A stretch of DNA of 64,000 nt, taken from NCBI GenBank assembly GCA_903926385.1, contig CAIYIS010000080.1, positions 1-64,000 of the forward strand. The letters are read 5' to 3'. The DNA is from an uncultured Bacteroidota bacterium. Its GTDB lineage: Bacteria > Bacteroidota > Bacteroidia > 2-12-FULL-35-15. This document shows positions 59,951 to 64,000 of this stretch, piece after piece (position 1 is the first letter of the stretch; each line of letters begins with the position of its first letter). The position numbers and the translations under genes were made by a program. The notes below the pieces were generated by a model, which was not told the origin of the DNA, searched no databases, and saw only the letters and a program-made list of their open reading frames with translations.

Positions 59951-62900
59951 ATGAGCGAAAAAATACTTCGGGCATTAATGCGTTTGTTTGCCATTATTGG
60001 CAACACAGAAGAATTTTCAGGCAATGCCAGAAGAGTTATTGAATCGTATTTAAAACAACTACTCAATAAAGAACAAGTAACCGAATACCTCTCCATTTAC
60101 GATGATTACCTGCAATCGATGGATAGCGGTGCCGAAGGCGAAAAGAAAAAAAGAAGACTTGCTGTTAGTTCGGTAAAAGTTATTGTTATCTGCGAACAGA
60201 TAAACGCTGAACTAACCCAAAAACAGAAATTCATTGTTCTGCTTAATCTCATTGAGTTTGTTAATTCTGACGGTAAAATTTCGGAACAGGAAATGGAATT
60301 TATTTCTACCGTTTCCTCTTCATTTAATATTCCGGACGAAGAGTTTATTCAATGTTTGCAACTTGCAGCTAAAAACGACCTTTCTCAGATAGAAGATTCA
60401 ACAGCGTTTTTGGTTATTCGAAAAAAAAGAAATGAGCAAAACCAATATGCCAAACATTTCTTTTCCGATTCGCTTGCAGGCGAACTGGTGGTATTGCGCA
60501 TTAACAGTATCGGTATATATCTGATACGCTACTATGGCAATGCTGAACTGTTTCTCAATGCTCAGATTATTTCTAATTCCAAAATTTATATTCTTTCTCC
60601 GGGTTCTTCCATCAGAAGTTCTAAGGTATTGCCTATTTATTACAGCGACATTGTAAGTTGTTTCTTGAAGGACGACTCGGATGACAAAATACATTTTGAG
60701 GTAAAAGATTTGGAGTATAAATTTAAGAATGGAAAAATAGGTTTGCATCCGCTGCGGTTTTCCGAAGACTCCGGAAAGCTTATCGGTATTATGGGCGGAA
60801 GTGGTGCAGGTAAATCTACATTGCTCAATATTCTGAATGGAAATAACAAACCATCGAAAGGCGAAGTGCTCATCAATGGGTTTAATTTGCATAAAGAAAA
60901 GAAACGTCTGGAAGGGGTTATCGGTTTTATACCTCAAGACGATTTGCTAATAGAAGAACTTACGGTATATCAGAATTTGTTTTACAATTCCAAACTCTGT
61001 TTTGACGGATTGGATGACGAAAAAATTCATGAACGGGTTACCAATATGCTCAGCGATTTGGGGCTAACCGAAACAAAAGATTTAAAAGTTGGAAATCCGC
61101 TGGAGGTTACCATTAGCGGTGGGCAGCGCAAACGACTGAACATTGCCCTTGAGCTTATTCGCGAACCATCTGTTCTCTTTGTTGACGAGCCCACTTCCGG
61201 GCTTTCGTCCAGAGATTCGGAAAACATCATGGACTTGTTAAAAGAATTAGCATTGAAAGGTAAATTGGTGTTTGTGGTTATTCATCAACCTTCGTCCGAC
61301 ATATTTAAAATGTTTGATAAACTCTTGTTGCTCGACAAAGGAGGTTATCCTATTTATAACGGCAATCCGGTAGAAGCAGTTATTTATTTCAAAACATTAA
61401 TAAATCAGGTAAATGCTAACGAAAGCGAGTGTGTAACCTGTGGTAATGTTAATCCCGAACTTATATTCAATATCATCGAATCGAAAGTTTTGGATGAAAA
61501 CGGAAACCAGACTCGAAACAGGAGAATATCTCCAAAGGAGTGGAATGAGTTTTACAATGCAGGTTTAACCTCAGCCCCGTCCGCTAAAGGCCCCGATAGC
61601 ACTCATCAGATAAATAATTCGTTCAGGAAACCGAACCTTATTAAACAGTTTAAAGTATTTACCATTCGGGATGTATTGTCTAAAATATCAAACACTCAAT
61701 ACCTCGCCATCAACTTGCTGGAGGCTCCTTTGCTGGCATTAATACTGGCATCGTTGATAAAATATTACAAAGGAAGTCAGCATTATTTATTTTCAGAAAA
61801 TAAAAACATGCCGGCATATTTATTTATGTGTGTGTTGGTGGCTTTGTTTATAGGCCTTACGGTAAGTGCCGAAGAAATAATTCGCGACCGGAAAATTCTA
61901 AAGCGCGAATCGTTTTTAAATTTAAGTAGGGGTAGTTACTTGTTCTCAAAAATTCTGATTCTCTTTTTTATATCGGCCATACAAACCTTAGCGTTCGTTT
62001 TAATTGGAAATTATATTCTTGAAATAAAAGGAATGTATATGGATTACTGGCTGGTGCTGTTTACCACTTCCTGCTTCGCCAATATGCTTGGGTTAAACAT
62101 TTCTTCTGCTTTCAATTCGGCAGTTACCATTTACATTCTAATTCCGTTTTTACTCATTCCACAAATATTATTGAGTGGTGTAATTGTAAAGTTCGAAGAG
62201 CTTAATCCAAAAATATCAAGTCAGTCTGTTGTGCCTGTTTGGGGCGAAATAATGACTTCGCGCTGGGCTTTCGAAGCTCTTGCTGTCAATCAGTATATCA
62301 ATAACGATTACGAAAAAGCTATTTTCCCATTCGAAAAAGAAATCAGTAATTCTTACAGCAAAAAGGTGTATTGGTCGGCTAAGATGAATGACCTGATTGA
62401 AGATTACAAAAACAATATAGGTAACCAAACTGAAAAAACAGAAGTGCTGAAACATGAGATAGAAGAGCAAATGCAGGCTGTTCCTTCTGTTTCATTTACC
62501 TCATTAAATAAAATTACTTCTGGCAATCGTGATGAAAACACAATTATGGAATTGAAAGAATACATTATTAAACTAAAAAAATATTATTCTGAAAAGTACG
62601 ACAATGCTGTGAAAAGCAAAGACGACTGGATGTCGAGTTTTCAGCAAAATGAAAGCGGTAAGGCAAGATATCAGCAATTGCTCAACAATTGTCAGAATAA
62701 AAAACTAGAAGAACTGGTAAAGAATGTATCTACCGATTTAGAACCTGTAATTGCCGAAGATGGTAAACTAACCAGCACTTCCGATCCTATTTTCAGAGAT
62801 GGCTCTCACGATCACTTTATTCGTTCTCAGTTCTTCGCACCCGGAAAAAATGTATGTGGTAAAACCTATTCTACTTTCCTTGTAAATATTTGTGTTATTT

Positions 62901-63013
62901 GGGCAATGTCGCTTTTTATGTGGTTGGCTCTTTATTTTGACTGGCTTCGCAAATGCATACGTTACTTTTCCTTCAACAGCGACCGGTTTAAGTTCTTTAA
63001 GAAAAAGAAATAG
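59951..63013 (+). CDS. ABCG-type transporter with TerB-like N-terminal domain
   Basis: Membrane protein of 1020 residues that combines an ATPase and an ABC2-type exporter domain. About 1-150 looks like a helical TerB-like (tellurite-resistance) domain: QKFIVLLNLIEFVNSDGKISEQEMEFI, cut here to LIEFVNSDGKISEQEME. About 255-490 is the ATP-binding domain: Walker A GGSGAGKST (about 281-289), signature TISGGQRKRLNIALE (about 384-398), Walker B VLFVDEPTSGL (about 407-417) and switch histidine VVIHQPSSD. About 590-790 has the ABCG/WHITE membrane helices. A long soluble region (about 800-960) follows, and a last helix at about 975-1000 precedes a basic tail. The substrate is unknown. Confidence 0.88.
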   Translation: MSEKILRALMRLFAIIGNTEEFSGNARRVIESYLKQLLNKEQVTEYLSIYDDYLQSMDSGAEGEKKKRRLAVSSVKVIVICEQINAELTQKQKFIVLLNLIEFVNSDGKISEQEMEFISTVSSSFNIPDEEFIQCLQLAAKNDLSQIEDSTAFLVIRKKRNEQNQYAKHFFSDSLAGELVVLRINSIGIYLIRYYGNAELFLNAQIISNSKIYILSPGSSIRSSKVLPIYYSDIVSCFLKDDSDDKIHFEVKDLEYKFKNGKIGLHPLRFSEDSGKLIGIMGGSGAGKSTLLNILNGNNKPSKGEVLINGFNLHKEKKRLEGVIGFIPQDDLLIEELTVYQNLFYNSKLCFDGLDDEKIHERVTNMLSDLGLTETKDLKVGNPLEVTISGGQRKRLNIALELIREPSVLFVDEPTSGLSSRDSENIMDLLKELALKGKLVFVVIHQPSSDIFKMFDKLLLLDKGGYPIYNGNPVEAVIYFKTLINQVNANESECVTCGNVNPELIFNIIESKVLDENGNQTRNRRISPKEWNEFYNAGLTSAPSAKGPDSTHQINNSFRKPNLIKQFKVFTIRDVLSKISNTQYLAINLLEAPLLALILASLIKYYKGSQHYLFSENKNMPAYLFMCVLVALFIGLTVSAEEIIRDRKILKRESFLNLSRGSYLFSKILILFFISAIQTLAFVLIGNYILEIKGMYMDYWLVLFTTSCFANMLGLNISSAFNSAVTIYILIPFLLIPQILLSGVIVKFEELNPKISSQSVVPVWGEIMTSRWAFEALAVNQYINNDYEKAIFPFEKEISNSYSKKVYWSAKMNDLIEDYKNNIGNQTEKTEVLKHEIEEQMQAVPSVSFTSLNKITSGNRDENTIMELKEYIIKLKKYYSEKYDNAVKSKDDWMSSFQQNESGKARYQQLLNNCQNKKLEELVKNVSTDLEPVIAEDGKLTSTSDPIFRDGSHDHFIRSQFFAPGKNVCGKTYSTFLVNICVIWAMSLFMWLALYFDWLRKCIRYFSFNSDRFKFFKKKK

Positions 63014-63076
63014 TCTGCACTTTTAGGTAAGATGTGTGGAGGTGTTTTTAAGTAAAAGACCAAGCACATTTTAATC

Positions 63077-63084
63077 TACCTTTG
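63077..63084 (+). promoter_or_regulatory. Promoter -7 box (TAccTTTG) for the thioesterase
   Basis: A perfect TAnnTTTG, 15 bp before the ATG at 63099. The gene is thus separate from the ABC transporter. Confidence 0.6.
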
Positions 63085-63098
63085 TAAAAAAAAATCTT

Positions 63099-63608
63099 AT
63101 GAAACCGAAAACACCAAAAGAATCGTTATCCATACATACCCAAATAGTGTTACCAAACGATACAAATACATTAGGAAATCTGTTTGGAGGAAAATTATTA
63201 CAATGGATGGATATGGCGGCCTCCATTTCTGCGCATCGTCATTGCAGACGTATTGTGGTAACCGCATCAGTAAATAATGTGTCGTTCAACAATCCGATAA
63301 ATCATGCAAGCTTGGTTACGCTCGAAGCTAAAGTTTCGAGAGCATTTAATACTTCCATGGAAGTATTTATTGATGTATGGGTTGAAGATGCAGTAAGTGG
63401 TGCAAAAGAAAAGTGCAATGAGGCAATCTACACATTTGTTGCAGTCGACCAGAACGGCTCCCCCTTGCCTGTTCCTGCATTAATTCCCGAAACGGAAGAA
63501 GAAAAAACAAGATACGAAGCTGCGTTAAGAAGAAAACAATTGAGTTTAATACTTGCTGGGAAACTGAACCCTCACGAAGCCACTGAACTCAAGGCTTTGT
63601 TTCAATAG
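63099..63608 (+). CDS. Acyl-CoA thioesterase (hotdog fold, YciA-like)
   Basis: A 169-residue cytoplasmic hotdog thioesterase hydrolysing acyl-CoA to fatty acid and CoA. The motif NDTNTLGNLFGGKLLQWMDMAA (about 20-41; core NTLGNLFGGKLLQWMD) has the catalytic aspartate. VTASVNNVSFNNPI (about 64-77), FIDVWVEDAVSGAKEKCNEAI (about 90-110; core WVEDAVSGAKEKCNEA) and the TFVAVDQNG strand (about 113-121) complete the fold. The physiological substrate is not clear. Confidence 0.92.
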   Translation: MKPKTPKESLSIHTQIVLPNDTNTLGNLFGGKLLQWMDMAASISAHRHCRRIVVTASVNNVSFNNPINHASLVTLEAKVSRAFNTSMEVFIDVWVEDAVSGAKEKCNEAIYTFVAVDQNGSPLPVPALIPETEEEKTRYEAALRRKQLSLILAGKLNPHEATELKALFQ

Positions 63609-63681
63609 TTGATTTTAAAAAAATGATAAATCAGACATGTAAATTAAAGTCTGATGCAATACAACTTCTGAAGAAAGATGC

Positions 63682-64000
63682 TTAGAAATGAAAGAGTATC
63701 CCGCCCGAAACACCTAACATACTTGGATAGGTTTTAATCGGCACATTGGTGTTAATGGAAGTAATGGATTGTTTAAACGAAGGTTCTGCAAAAACGGATA
63801 TTCGTTGCCAGATGCGATACTGAACACCAATACCGATGCTTGCATTATAATACACTTTGCTTAATCCGGTAATCTCCGGACTGTAGTGGTTACCCGAAAT
63901 ATTATCAGTAATATCTGTCTTTTTTGATGTTAAAAAATTTGCAGCAAAACCAATAGAAATATATCCGCTTAAGCGGTTGCTCCCTATTGAATAATGACAT
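63682..64000 (-). CDS. Outer-membrane beta-barrel protein, 3' part only
   Basis: A minus-strand frame of at least 106 codons, open to the right edge (the start is outside the window), ending at TAA 63682. The sequence alternates as barrel strands: LSGYISIGFAANFL, NASIGIGVQYRIW, RISVFAEPSFKQSI, and the terminal MLGVSGGILFHF ending in an aromatic residue, as in outer-membrane barrels. Probably a PorT-like protein. Confidence 0.75.
   Translation of the reverse strand, partial: CHYSIGSNRLSGYISIGFAANFLTSKKTDITDNISGNHYSPEITGLSKVYYNASIGIGVQYRIWQRISVFAEPSFKQSITSINTNVPIKTYPSMLGVSGGILFHF

Overview
ORGANISM. The window looks like ordinary chromosome of a free-living Bacteroidota bacterium, probably in the Chitinophagia/Sphingobacteriia/Flavobacteriia part of the phylum; I cannot name a genus. 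Evidence: many promoters carry the Bacteroidota -7 box TAnnTTTG; start codons are preceded by A-rich sequence rather than Shine-Dalgarno sites; at least six secreted proteins end in a type IX secretion (T9SS) type A sorting domain; there are several PorT-like outer-membrane barrels; an IPExxxVDY-family gene lies just upstream of pyk; and the dihydroorotase, bifunctional Pgi/Pmi and SiaC-like proteins are of Bacteroidota type. No insertion sequence, prophage, integron or CRISPR array is visible. LAYOUT. 1-0.7 kb: a decayed small membrane-protein gene and stacked hairpins. 0.7-8.5 kb (+): SDR epimerase, acetyl-CoA synthetase, polyprenol-phosphate-mannose-synthase-like glycosyltransferase, M28 peptidase, dihydroorotase, acyltransferase. 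8.5-15.5 kb (-): a secreted poly-lysine-tailed protein and three large T9SS surface proteins. 15.6-20.4 kb: CvpA, MmcQ/YjbR, acyl-CoA carboxylase beta, IPExxxVDY, pyruvate kinase. 20.8-25.3 kb (-): a ferredoxin with an uncharacterised partner, a secreted unknown, photolyase, LipB, Pgi/Pmi. 25.4-32 kb: an OmpA/PD40 protein, HEAT and YncE proteins, a SlyD-like PPIase, then a methionine aminotransferase with an omega-amidase. 32.6-37 kb: a two-gene amidohydrolase unit. 37-42.6 kb: T9SS proteins, an alkyltransferase-like protein, a long 42-bp repeat array, an unrecognised 318-residue protein and a lipoprotein. 42.9-49.4 kb: RecJ, MiaE/antiporter/universal stress protein, an SMR transporter with an SDR reductase, and tRNA-Phe. 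49.6-54.9 kb: an orphan histidine kinase, GpmI, Dxs and an outer-membrane barrel. 55-63 kb: two paralogous lipoproteins flanking a secreted M43 protease, a SiaC-like phosphoprotein and a TerB-like/ABCG exporter. 63.1-64 kb: a thioesterase and a truncated barrel gene. HOW IT FITS TOGETHER. Most of the window is core metabolism: glycolysis, acetate activation, pyrimidine, isoprenoid, lipoate and phospholipid synthesis. It is interleaved with secreted surface proteins. MOST INTERESTING. (1) The SiaC-like / lipoprotein / TerB-NBD-ABCG cluster at 58.6-63.0 kb, with a lipoprotein paralogue at 55.1 kb, is the best candidate for an undescribed system. (2) A dispersed family of intergenic arrays has periods of 21 or 42 bp, which equals both 2 or 4 turns of B-DNA and 7 or 14 codons. 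They lie at about 11.2, 20.4, 32.2 and 40.3 kb. (3) The amidohydrolase unit at 32.6-37.0 kb has one intact and two metal-site-deficient copies of the fold. (4) The secreted protein at 8.5 kb ends in a poly-lysine tail.
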